A stretch of DNA of 64,000 nucleotides. It comes from Myrica gale (Eukaryota > Streptophyta > Magnoliopsida > Fagales > Myricaceae). Position 1 is the first letter of the stretch. Each line of letters opens with the position of its first letter. Below the pieces are notes generated by a model. It ran no database searches, was not told the DNA's origin, and was given only the letters and a program-made list of their open reading frames with translations. The stretch is from assembly GCA_963930655.1 (NCBI GenBank), contig OZ005611.1, positions 5,401,501-5,465,500 of the forward strand, given 5' to 3'. This document shows positions 10,651 to 21,260 of this stretch, piece after piece. The position numbers and the translations under genes are program-made.

Positions 10651-11614
10651 TACCTGAAGGAAGGGGGGAAGGTTGTCGAACCTGGGTTACAATAAATAGG
10701 GCTTCGGAGGTGGATTCTGAACGAAATTTTAACGGTTTGAACAAAGAAGACGTTGTTTGATAATCGAATTGAAATCAGCTTAGCAAGTTTAGAAAAAATT
10801 GAACTTTCGGAGGGACTTAGGATTTTGGGGGGACGAAGCAGAAGCTAGAAACAGCCGAGAGAAAATTCAAGCAATGGTGGACTGGGCCGAATATCGGTTT
10901 TAGATTTCAATCTGGATTCATGTTTAAGCTGGGAAGTAAGCCTTTGTGAAAGATATGGACCTAAAACCCCCCAAATAGTGATCCAGTAGCCTCCCAATTG
11001 GGATGTCAGCTCCCAACCCACTACCTCTTTGTTACGACATCGAAATCTGCTGCATATAGATGTGACTTTCCCATGGACCAGCTCTCTTCTTTCTTCTTTT
11101 GGGTTTAGTAATGCGCGTGGTTCTTCTCTGTCTAGGCGGCTGGGCCAGTCCCGCCCCCACTGGCCTTGGAAGCAGGCCTGGGCGGCTGGGCCAGTGGGGG
11201 CAGCCCTGCTTAAAAAACAAAAAACAAAAAAAAAACTTGATGGATTTTTGGAGCCAGTGGGGGCGGCCGCCCCCACCGCCACCCCCTGGCTCCGCCCATG
11301 GGTCCAGCTCAACTGATTCATTGATCTAAGGACCAGCTCACCAGTGTCAGTGGCAGTAGGAGTGGGGGGAGTCAGCATCGAAATTTTAAGGAGTTAAATT
11401 TAAAAGGTAAAATAATAAGAATTTAAGAGTTGAATTTTAAAGGCGAAATTATAAAAATTTTATTTTATTTTGTAATATAAAAAATTATCTTAGAGTTACA
11501 ATATCGAAAATTAAAGATTAATAACATTAAAGATATAAGAATACATATATCGTACTATGTATTGTGACTGAAAGATGACAATTGCATCATACATTTTTGC
11601 ATCTTCTGAAAATG

Positions 11615-14045
11615 TTACAAAATATCTTCATTCTCAATAGCTTTAAAAACTACTATGCAATCATTTAGCCAGTCATCTATCATCATATTACGCAAATCAC
11701 TCTGGATGATCTTCATAGCAGAAAATATTTTTTTAATGATTGCAGTCGCAACTGGTAAGACCAATGTCAATTCAATAAGTCGATAAACTAATGGAAATAA
11801 AGTATTCTTTTTTGTCTCAATCATCTTCATAGCAAGACCTTCAATATCTTGAAGCCCAGAAAAACCATCATTTATTCTAACATCTCTAATATAAGTATTA
11901 AGCAGCTTTTTAAGTATCAAATGATCATCTACTGTGAAATCTTCTGAATAAAACTTAGCAATATAACATAACTTAACATGATCAAACGCTGAGAATGAGT
12001 TTTTTAGATCAAGACATGCTATGCAAAGAAGTAACTCCGTACTTGTTTCTGTGAACCGATTATCCATCTCCTGAATGATCAAATCAATAACTTAGCAAAA
12101 TACTTTTACACGAAAATGATGGAAATAAGTAATTGTTTGCCCTCCACGCCTCGAATGACTACGAGTTGGTATAATGTATTTCATATTCGGCACACTAATA
12201 GAGTTATTCATACAAAAAAATTGACTTCTTCCAAACATCTATCACATTCTATCTCTCCCAATTCTTGCAACTGTTCCTTCACAACTCCAACCAAACTCAT
12301 AACATTAACAATGTATTGATCTTTTCGTTGTAAGACCTGTGACAATTCGTTTGTAATTCTCATTATATTCCTCAACAGATGCATAGTGAATACAAACTCA
12401 AAAAATGTCATCTTATCCATCAAACTCATAGTCATGGATCTTTGTTATGGGAGATTACCATTCTCTTTTATGTGTCCAAGCACTTCCAATACTGATGATC
12501 ACATAGTAAAAAGATAGATTATTATAAGGTGGTATGAATCCCAACGAGTGTCATCTACAATATTATAGGAATTATAAAACTATAAACAAATAAAAAACTA
12601 AACGATATATTAATATTATAATGAAATATAGTAATCACCTGGTTGTGCGAGATTGGTTTTTTGAGTTTTGTCCTTTCCACTAAAAATATCTCCCTTGTTC
12701 AACCGTTCCACTATATTCTCATGACAACTTTGCCGAATAGCATATTTCCTTTTACATGACGCTCCGACCATATTCACAATCATGGAAGTATAATTAAAAA
12801 AATATCAACTTGCAAGTTATTCTTTGCAATAACCGCAATAGCCAATTGAAATTGGTGAACAAAAACAATGGATATAGGTAGCAGAAAGATTGTCCCTCAA
12901 AATGAGCGACTTCAACCCATTGAACTCACCTCACATGTTTGATGCCCCATCATACCCTTGACCTCTCAATCTGGATATTGACAACCCATGTCTTGCAAAC
13001 AATTTGTCCATAGTTTTTTTCAAAGATTCAAAGCGAGTATGAGAAACATGTTCCAGACCAAGAAACCTTTTCAATCACCTGTCCAAGTATGTTCACATAT
13101 CTCAAAATCACTGTCATTTGCTTTTTCACTGAATTATCTTGAGACTCATCAACCATAAGAGAATAAAATTCATTCTCAATTTCTTTAATGATGGCAAGTG
13201 TGGTATGAGATGCACAAGCACTCGTCATTTCCTTCTGAATATTTGGAGCAATCATTTGGTTGTTTCCAAGAGCAATAGTGTTAAGTGTCTTAGCAACCTT
13301 TTCATCACATTGGTAAAACACGTTCAGAAGCTCAAGACAATTGTCCTTCCTTATTGAACTCTCAGACTCATTATGACTACAAAAAGATAATTCTTGCCCC
13401 AAAAGATAACGAATGACATCTAAAACCGTTGTTAAACGAATGCGATAAGCATTCTCTAGATCGTGCCCGATAACATGTGCGACACACTTCGTCGTTGATT
13501 TTCAAGTGTTTCGTATTGTCTTATAGTTTCATTGTGAGCACTATCATGTGCACCAACATATTCACAAAATACATTCACTGCCTTTTTTCAGTTGCTAAAT
13601 TCTGTAGATGTAAACTTATCTCCCCTGAACTTCCCCCTATAGGTCGCCTAAACCGATAACACCACAAGCAATATGTCTCATCGTTTGATACAATATACTT
13701 CAACGAATTAAAATCTTTAAATCATACCTCCCTAAAACCCCTCATTTATGGCCCGTATTGCTTATTGGGAAAATCATGGTCACGAGGTTGAAAATGAGCT
13801 TTGATCAAGTACTCCATACGAACTTGATCCCTAAAGCCAACATCATATTCTTTAATGGGTTTACATAACCCTGAGTGAACAATAATATCATCCGGACTAA
13901 ACATAATGCGAGGTCTTTTTGAACTAATATTCGTTTCAGAATTAGTAGCCACATTAGAAGTATTAGACGACTCAACGCTGCGTGGTTTTCCTATCACAAA
14001 CTTATCCATTATCTGAACAAAATAAAATAAAGTGAAGACAATCAA
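11615..14045 (-). pseudogene. hAT transposase (TTF zinc finger / hAT dimerisation type), disrupted
   Basis: Fragments run in order on the minus strand. At 14045-13746 there is an N-terminal piece (MDKFVIGKPRSVESS, ending in PRDHDFPNKQYGP). Around 13740-13600 lies a TTF-type finger remnant (FKDFNSLKYIVSNDETYCLW). A core piece at 13402-13028 includes YSLMVDESQD, the catalytic-core context of this superfamily. At 12082-11615 is a C-terminal hAT dimerisation region with LFPLVYRLIELTLVLPVATA and KKIFSAMKIIQSDLRN. Stops and frame changes between the pieces (near 13740, 13020, 12440 and 12090) show that no intact transposase can be made. The family is the TTF-type finger protein with HAT dimerisation domain that is common in plant genomes. 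Confidence 0.85.
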
Positions 14046-14304
14046 TCAGTTGACACACATGTGACACTCTAAAAGAGAAATTCGAAGAATAAATGTAAAA
14101 GTACAACCGAAACATAAAACATTTTGATTCAAAAATAATAAATTTAGATATTCACATATTCACAATGGATCACAACTCAAAAAATTCAAATTCCAATCTA
14201 TTTTATTCCAATCCAAATTCCAATATAGTAACATTCCATTCAATTGACATTATAATCAAATTAATTAAAAATGATACTACAAAAAATTAAAAAATTAAAA
14301 TTAC

Positions 14305-14455
14305 AGTTCATAAAAATTAAATTGCATTACAATCCCCAATTTCACAAAATTTCAAAATAATTGCAATGCATAAAAATTAAATTGTATTACAATCCCCAAT
14401 TTAATGTCAAAATCTCTAATTCCAAAATAATTGCAGTGCATAAAAATTAAAATTG
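14305..14455. repeat. Tandem repeat of about 70 bp in element B
   Basis: The segments CATAAAAATTAAATTGCATT, CATAAAAATTAAATTGTATT and CATAAAAATTAAAATTGCTT recur with ACAATCCCCAATTT and TTCAAAATAATTGCA between them. That gives two and a half diverged tandem units in the non-coding 5' part of the element. Confidence 0.7.
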
Positions 14456-15153
14456 CTTACCTATTGTGAATCTATGATTTTGTGTGAGAGAGAGAGTCCA
14501 GCAGCCTTGCTGATTGATTCTGTGAGAGTGATAGAGACTGAGAGAGGTGAGAAAATATAGTTTATAACAAAAAAAATAGTTGTTAAATTGTTAATGAATA
14601 TATTAATATACCTGGTGACTGGTGACTGGTGGCTTGTGTGGCCATGTGATAATGGAGTACGAGCAACACGTTCAGAAGCTGGTGGTTGTGGTTGGCGCTG
14701 GAGAAACTGGTGGCTGGTGGCTTAGGGCACGGGCAACGGGGCATTGGCAATGGCTGAAGCCTGAATGTGTGACGAACTGACAGTGTGAGAAGAGAGAGAC
14801 AAGGTGATAAAATTTGAAGAGAGAGGGATAAATGTGTGTGAGAGAGAAAGATGGATGAGTTTTTTCAAAACATGGACCTTCTTTTGATTTTTTTTTTTCG
14901 TTTCACATTTTAATTTTTTTAAGGCAGAGGGTGAAACTGTGAGTCCTAACAAAAGCCAACAGAAACGACTGCATATTCAAAAATAAAGGGTCTATGCCTA
15001 ACGAGCCCAAGTCTTGCAGTCTGCAAAACCAATGGGCTCTAGTTGGCCTAGGCCTTTAGGGTCGGGCCCAGACCAACTTATGAAGAAAAAAAACACGTGT
15101 AGTTTTTTTTGGGCGGCAGACCGCCACCCCTTGCATCCGCCACTGCAGCTGAC

Positions 15154-16670
15154 TCGTGAGTCCTTGGCTGATTTTCATGGATGCAATAATTATATCTCCC
15201 ATCAAAATGCAGGAAATTCAATTGAAGATTTTTCCCTTTTTTATCGTAAGAAAAAATCCATAAACCCGATTGTATGGAGATTTCACAGTAGTAATAAATA
15301 GAAAGAGCTATCTAACTATCAATTAAAATAGAAAGAGTTATCTAACTATCAATGTAATTTCAAATGAGAATGTAAGCTATCAATATTGAGACATTAAACC
15401 ATTAAACTTTTACAATTAATCAAATTGCGCTTTGAAATAAAATATGACGATCAAAATTTTGTAACATGACTCATTTATAACAAGTGTGACATAATTTTAA
15501 TAGGTAGATATTTTTTAGGGACGCAAATTGATGAGAAATTTAGTAGTTTTTGGATTCAATATATCAACTGTAGTACGTGAGATCTCGATTGAGATTGTTT
15601 TAGTAGTTTGAGGACTGTAAATGACTTTTTTTTCCCTTTTTGTGTTTTCTGTGAAAGGGTTTGGACACATATGTTCTCCAAACATAAAACATGAAGTCAA
15701 GAAGGATTCAGACAAGATTTTGCCATGTAATAGGGGAATTCTTATTATTATTCTTTAAGAGTTAAGATTAATGTCCAATTCGTCCGACATAGTTATAGCT
15801 CAATTAGTACCATTTTATATTTATTAGCTCTCAGATCAAGAGTTTGAATAATTTTAGAGCTAGTGGAAGGCTGGGACTAATTGGTAGTCAAATTAACATA
15901 GCTGAGATGCTTTTATGATCACGCTATGAAGGATTGCTGCATTCCTTGCCCTCTCGCTTTTGATGTCCAGCTCATTCTTCATACATAAATTGAAAAGGTC
16001 CAGCTCGTGGGCGGGATCTAGGGATTTTAATATGCCCGACAAAAAGGGCATTTCTTTTTCTCTAAGCAGAAAGATTGAAGGTAGTTCCGACGCGAATGTG
16101 ACTTGTTGTTGTTCCCTGGGCGTCCTTTCAGACGCGAAAGCCATGGCCCATGTTGTTTTATTACTCAGCATTCACACAGAATAAAGGACGTCATTTTTCT
16201 CCTCCGTTGGATGCTTATCATCCGGAACGTCTATACGTTTTGTGGTTACTCGCTCAGAACTTTGGAGAATACATGCACGCATCACAGCTGCCACGTCGCG
16301 TGTGGCTTAACACGGGTTCGGTTAAAGTTGAACCTCATTTATGATATTACAACTGGAAACTAGCTAGGTACATATGGGCACTTTATTATAGCCCAACTGT
16401 CCCGATGGGCCTCCATTTAAATCTTCACTCGTACACTCTGTCTGGTTTACTGGACGTCTCTGCCCTTTATCCCAACCGTCCAATAGTCCACGGTACTGAC
16501 GTAGTCGGACCAGATGCGATCACAACTGAGCATCCACCTCATTCATAGCTCTGTCCAGCTTCCTGTGTTTTCACTTTTCCATTGTTATAATAGGAGCGCT
16601 AGCTGGTTTTCACTTTCCATTGTTCAAACCTACCACTAAGTACTAAGTAGACCCCAAGAGGAAGGACAAA
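15154..16670. other. Intergenic; LTP promoter side
   Basis: AT-rich DNA with a short duplication of AGAAAGAGTTATCTAACTATCAA-like text at about 15300-15350 and no supported gene to about 15900. The open frames at 15893-16184 overlap on both strands and show no domain. A TATAATAG about 85 bp before the LTP start codon (near 16585) could be its TATA box. Confidence 0.45.
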
Positions 16671-18867
16671 ATGAAAGCTCGTCTCACCACTCTTTTCCTG
16701 TTCTTCCTTGTCTTGTTCTTCTGCGGATTAGTTTGTAAGGTTCGTGCGGCAGATTTGGCAAGCAAGTGTAGCGAAGATTTTGACAAGGTGGTGAAATGCC
16801 TGAACTTCGTGACGGCGAAGGAGGCGACGCCGACGAAAGATTGCTGCACTTCGATTTCGGAAATAAGGGACAAAACCCCGGAGTGCTTGTGTTTCTTTAT
16901 TTTGCAGACTCGCAATGGTAGCGAGCAGATCAAGAGTATGGGTATCCAGGAGGCTAGGCTGCTTCAGCTACCAACGGCATGCAGCTTGAAAAACGCGAGT
17001 ATAAGTAATTGTCCCAGTAAGTACTTCTCTCTTTCTCTCCCTCCCTCCCTCTCTCATTCTCTCGCTGTGCAATACTGATATGGATGCCTCATCTGCGTGG
17101 TCTAGTTGGCCTCCTTACTATCGCATTCAGTTGTGTCGTCTATTGAGTTTTATAGTGAGAATGAACCACATGGATGAGAACCTGAGAGGTATATGCATGA
17201 GATATGGTCCAATAGAATTCTATTTGATTTGGGAAGAAGGGATTCCTGGGATTGCAGTTCTTTTATGCGCGCGTGAAAATATGAAAAAGGTTTAGATCGA
17301 TACATGAGATGATCAGAGGGTCGAGATTCAGTTCAGACCGTACGGATCCAGACTTGTCCAGATCCACTGTCTAAATTGAATTCCGACCCAATCAGACGGC
17401 TCACGTGGCGAGTTTAACTTTAGTGGTCGGAGAGCTATTATCCGACCACTACAGCTAAACGCGTGCTCGGGGAGCCGTTTGAATTCAATTCAGACAGTGG
17501 GTCTGGATCCGTACGGTCTGGACTGAATCTAGACCCATGATCAGATGACACATGTTCTACCGCGATCCCTCGTATGTCCCGTGTTCGTGTTTTAATCCTT
17601 TTGTCCCTTTCCGTAATTAGCAGTTTAATTTGGAGGCTAGGACAAAAAATAAAAGAATTAGCAGCTTTGGATAGTACACTAATCGACTTAAAAGAAACCC
17701 TTGCCGTGTGCCAAAAAACACCCTGCTTTGGGTCGATGAGTTTGAAAGCAGTTCTTATCCAGAGGGCAGTGGCTCTTGCAAAGCCACGAAGACTTCTCAT
17801 CCTTCTTTTTGCTTAAAGTCTTAAAAGCATTGATATCCTGGCAGTACTGCATGGTGGTGGTAGTGGAATTTTACTCTTGTAAGCAAATTGCACTGCCCTT
17901 GTTGGTAGATCTTCTGCATGCAATCGAAATTGTTCATGGTCTGCACCACTTCACCTTTTCCTACTCTTCTAGGTTGAGTGGCAGACAGCATTACTCGGCC
18001 CAACTAATGAGCCGATCGATCGAACCTAATTGTTCAATGCTCCATAGGCCCACCCCCTACCAAATGAGGAAAAAAGTTTAACAAGAACCCAACTGAAGTT
18101 ATCGAGAATTGAATGCCCTCTACTCTCTAGATATGAGAAAAGGTCTAGTCCAATCTACTTAGGAGATGGATTAAATGTCTGACCACTGTACCTTTGTCTA
18201 CCGTTGTCATTCAATGTACATTAATATTTGGTGGTTAGGGCGTTGAGGTGACACTCAATTGTAAGTGCCGCACTTATGTCTTCTAGATCTTCTCGGTGGT
18301 TTGTGGATTGCGGTAATAGCTTATCTTCGTGTCTAAGTTTGGATGTAAATACCGTCTTCCTTCTGTTTCTCCGCCAACTTTGAGCTTTTGTTGTTCTTCC
18401 TTTCACTTTATTAAAGCAAAAAGAATAAAGTAAGACTTTTCGCTCCTGGCAGTACTGCAATCCCGAGTTACTTGCCATTTATGATTTAAGGATCAACTCA
18501 ACTCATATAATGTAAGTAAGACTTTTCGCTCCTGGTGTATCGGCCACACAACTTATACAGACTTGCATATATATACTTGAATATTCTAAAATACATAAAG
18601 GTCGATCCGATCGAGTGCTCAATCCTTTTTATCTGCACAGGGCTACTTGGACTATCTCCTACCTCCCCAGATGCTGCAATCTTCACAAATGCTTCCGCAG
18701 CAACAACCACTCCCACGAGTACAGCGACGCCAGCGTCGTCTTCTGAAACAGCTAATGACTCCAATACTGGATCTAGGCTTGGACCTCACTTGGCTGGACT
18801 GTTGGCTGTGGCTATTATAACCATCTTTATCTTTGCATTACCAGCCGGCCTCTGCCACCATCTTTAA
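16671..18867 (+). CDS. GPI-anchored non-specific lipid transfer protein (LTPG)
   Basis: Two exons, 16671-17016 and 18641-18867, join with a split AGG codon (A/GG) to give 190 residues. Residues 1-26 form a signal peptide ending VRA. The mature domain has the eight-cysteine pattern of plant LTPs: C in DLASKC, C in VKCLNF, the CC pair in KDCCTS, CLC in PECLCFF, then C in TACSLKN and C in SNCP. The intron falls just after the last cysteine, as in other LTPG genes. The second exon encodes RLLGLSPTSPDAAIFTNAS, a Ser/Thr/Ala/Pro-rich stretch, and a hydrophobic tail LAGLLAVAIITIFIFALP, fitting a GPI-addition signal. The closest family is the LTPG5/6 (At1g55260-like) group. Such proteins sit on the outer plasma membrane face and bind lipids, often for cuticle or wall lipid export. 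The 1.6-kb intron contains a palindromic MITE. Confidence 0.9.
17308..17545. mobile_element. Palindromic (foldback) MITE in the LTPG intron
   Basis: The left arm (GATTCAGTTCAGACCGTACG at 17325) and right arm (the reverse complement of GATTCAGTCCAGACCGTACG, ending 17529) pair over about 50 bp, apart from a 10-bp insertion in the left arm. The centre has a perfect 11-bp stem, TAGTGGTCGGA with TCCGACCACTA, around GAGCTATTA (about 17420-17450). The whole 235 bp can fold on itself. I cannot assign a superfamily because the target duplication is unclear. Confidence 0.7.
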
Positions 18868-19114
18868 CTCGTGAGGAGAAAGGCCACCTAGTTAACACCG
18901 GCGGTGATGCTTGCTAGCTAGCTCTTTAATTTGTATCGGTTGTTTTCCCCGACCTTCTAGGACTTCAGCTCCATTGTCTTTCCATCGTGTTGTTTTCGTT
19001 GACTCGCTATGACGTTTATCTTAATTCTCAATGTTTGCCTTCGTAATTGACAAATTATCGAGGTTATCGTGTGTTTGGATTGGTTCTGATGGTTTGACGG
19101 TTCTCAACTTTTTG

Positions 19115-19154
19115 TCTGTGGGTGTGGGTGTGGGTGTGGGTGTGGGTGTGGGTG
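19115..19154. repeat. (GTGTGG)n microsatellite
   Basis: About six units of GGTGTG follow each other with no interruption. Confidence 0.9.
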
Positions 19155-19459
19155 GTTGCGGTGCAGTATATGAGTAGCTAGTATGCTTTGTTATGCTGTC
19201 GATAGCACGTGTGGGTACATAGTGGCTTGTGTGATCTGCGGTCTTGATTAGATCATTTCTGTTGCCTTGGGCCATTGTTTAACAAAAGCGAGGGCTATTG
19301 TGGTCCAGAAAGAACCCATTTTCTGCCCGGAAGTGGGCCTTCTGAGCCCGGAAAGACATTGAAAAGGTCAGGTTTTAAACCGGCACTGCTGCCCAAAAAC
19401 CATGCTTTTGTGCCCTTTAATCTTTCACTGCAGAAGTTAAGCGTCTTTAGAAAAACTGG

Positions 19460-19712
19460 ATTGACTTGGGTGGTCAAGACCTGGGGTCTAGGGGTGTGCT
19501 CTCTTCAGATCTCAGGTTCAAAACCCCTCAGTTGTAAATAATTCCTTGAAGTTACTCCCACAGCAAAGCTGGACTTACCTGATGTGTGATTTGGGAGGAC
19601 TGCATTGCCCGTAGTTTACCGTAGCGTTGAACACAACTCGTGCATATAGGAGTTAGGTCTGTCTGAGCTCGGTGCAAGTGAATGGGTACCGGAATTTCTC
19701 TCTATATAAAAA
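19460..19712 (+). mobile_element. Probable tRNA-derived SINE
   Basis: The 5' part has an A-box-like TGACTTGGGTGGTCAAG and, about 45 bp on, a B-box-like GGTTCAAAACCCC, the spacing expected for an internal Pol III promoter. The sequence ends in TATATAAAAAAAATC. I could not find a target duplication, so the borders are approximate. Confidence 0.5.
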
Positions 19713-20441
19713 AAATCATTGGGGAGGAAAAAATAGTAATTTTAAAAAATTAAATTTCAGCATGAGTTGTTGTTGTGTGTGTTTTTTTAACCCCTAAGGG
19801 CTTAATGACTAAAACAACTAAATTGATTATATTGTACATGCTAACACCTTCCCTTGTAATTTAACCTTAATTGTCTATTGAAAATCATTGCCCACGTGTT
19901 CCCTAGACTACGTTGTATATGACAAATATATCATTCCATAATCTATCAATCGAAAAAAAATTGTACTGCTTTCTTACTTTTGGTTCATTTCAAAGAATTT
20001 AACTGTCATAACCTATGATGTTAGTAGCAGAACTTATCTTATCCTATATTTTTTTTCTAAATAAATTATTTCTTTTAAATACCAAATATTTCAAACTATT
20101 TCCATACCGGATTGTAATATTAATGACGTCAGTGTTATATCTATAGAATTTATTATAGGAATATAAAATCATGGCATGAAAATCATACTTTCATCCTGGA
20201 CATTTTTATGAATATCAGTATTTCACAATTAGAGGTTAATAATCTAATCCCCGTAGGGGTAGTCACTTGGTCTTGTCTACACGTGTAAACTCGCTGTGTG
20301 TTTTATAGACCCAGACTTGCGTCCCCTAAGGTATATGTGGGACCCTGTGTACCTCACTATTGACGCGAAAGTCCTACACCGTGAAGGTATCCGAGCAAGT
20401 AGGGCCAGGGCGGTCGATGAGCCCTTTGTTATTAAAAAAAA

Positions 20442-20841
20442 GGGAAAAATATAATTTTTCACTTACAAATTATTATAGGTGTAACATTTTACACTTTAAA
20501 CTATCAATTTTGATACATTACACCCTCTAATTACTAATTTTTAACACTTTGCACTCTTTTTTAAAAATTGAGACTAAAATGACGATAATGTCTTTGACCC
20601 ATTTTGTATATAGTAAAGATATTATTGTAAATTTATTAATTTATCAAGGGTATTATTGTCAAATAGAGGGTGCAAAATGTTTAATATTAGTAATGAGAGG
20701 GTGCAAAGTGTCAAAATTGGTAGTTTAGGGTGTAAAGTGTCTAACATTGATAGTTTGAGGATGCAATGTCTTAAAGATGATAGTTTGGGGTGTAAAGTAT
20801 CAAACCTATAGTATTTTGTGGGTGAAAAATATATTTTTCCC
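20442..20841. mobile_element. 400-bp MITE with long, internally repeated inverted arms
   Basis: The ends GGGAAAAATATAATTTTTCA and, on the other strand, GGGAAAAATATATTTTTCAC form inverted repeats. TAAAAAAA flanks both sides, which may be a target duplication of about 8-9 bp. Each arm is built from variants of a unit of about 30 bp containing GGGTGTAAAGTGTCAAA and TTGATAGTTT, four in the right arm. This suits a Mutator-like MITE, but no transposase is near. Confidence 0.65.
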
Positions 20842-21260
20842 GTAAAAAAACAGGGTTAACAAGATGGGTCAAGTTGTGTCTAAAGCATCCATTTAAGAAG
20901 GAATCCATCGTCTACAACTAAACAGAATAAAATTACAAGTTTGATGAGTCTAATACGTATAAATGTAATTATATATGCCTAAATATAATGCATATCAGTC
21001 TAATATATATATATGCAATTATACCATAAAACTCCTTTATCCACCGTCTTCTGTTAGTCCACTAAAACATGCTAAACGGTGCGCGTCATGTAGCGAGCTC
21101 AAACCCAAGTAATTGTACACTAAAAAATCCCTAGCATCTAAGCGAGCATCGACGCTTGTCTCTTTTAGCCCACCACCTTCGCCTCGTCTTCCTAGGGCAA
21201 ATTCTTTCGCGTTACAGTCTAGAGCAAGATCTCGTGTATCTCTCTGAGTTATTTGTCATC

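Larger units (their letters stand above)
8646..11300. mobile_element. hAT element A (non-autonomous) carrying kinase exons
   Basis: The left end begins CACTGGCGGATCCATGACAC. The right end, read on the other strand, begins CATGGGCGGAGCCAGGGGG, giving imperfect terminal inverted repeats (10 of the first 13 bases). The flanks are an exact 8-bp target duplication, GGTCCAGC, at 8638-8645 and 11301-11308; 8 bp is the hAT rule. The first 150 bp matches the left ends of elements B and C, including the shared segment GAGTTAAAATATCGAAAATT. The right 180 bp is GC-rich, with repeated GGCGGCTGGGCCAGT (11142 and 11187) and CCCCCACTGGCC/GGCCAGTGGGGG inverted copies. No transposase is present. The interior holds host-like kinase exons on the minus strand (9609-10551). 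I infer a Pack-type element mobilised in trans by relatives such as element B. Confidence 0.87.
11342..15145. mobile_element. hAT element B with decayed transposase
   Basis: The left end reads CAGTGTCAGTGGCAG, which looks like the family terminus with a short duplication. The right end read inward begins CAGTGGCGGATGCAAGGGG. The flanks CAGCTCAC (11334-11341) and CAGCTGAC (15146-15153) match at 7 of 8 bases, as expected for an old hAT target duplication. The interior holds transposase remains on the minus strand. The right subterminal region has the family hairpin at 15042-15077 and a GGGCGGCAGACCGCCACCCC stretch. The element is 3.8 kb, close to the size expected for an autonomous hAT. It begins 41 bp after element A ends. 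Confidence 0.8.
18868..21260. other. Intergenic with GT minisatellite, SINE-like unit and MITE
   Basis: No gene is supported. It contains the LTPG 3' UTR, a GTGTGG repeat, a tRNA-type SINE-like sequence, a 400-bp MITE and AT-rich DNA; the last 100 bp is probably the 5' UTR of the RanBP2-finger gene. Confidence 0.5.

Noticed and set aside
8646-15145. Reading elements A and B as one 6.5-kb hAT element containing the kinase
   Set aside because: Each has its own pair of termini and its own 8-bp duplication (exact for A, 7 of 8 for B), which a single insertion would not produce.
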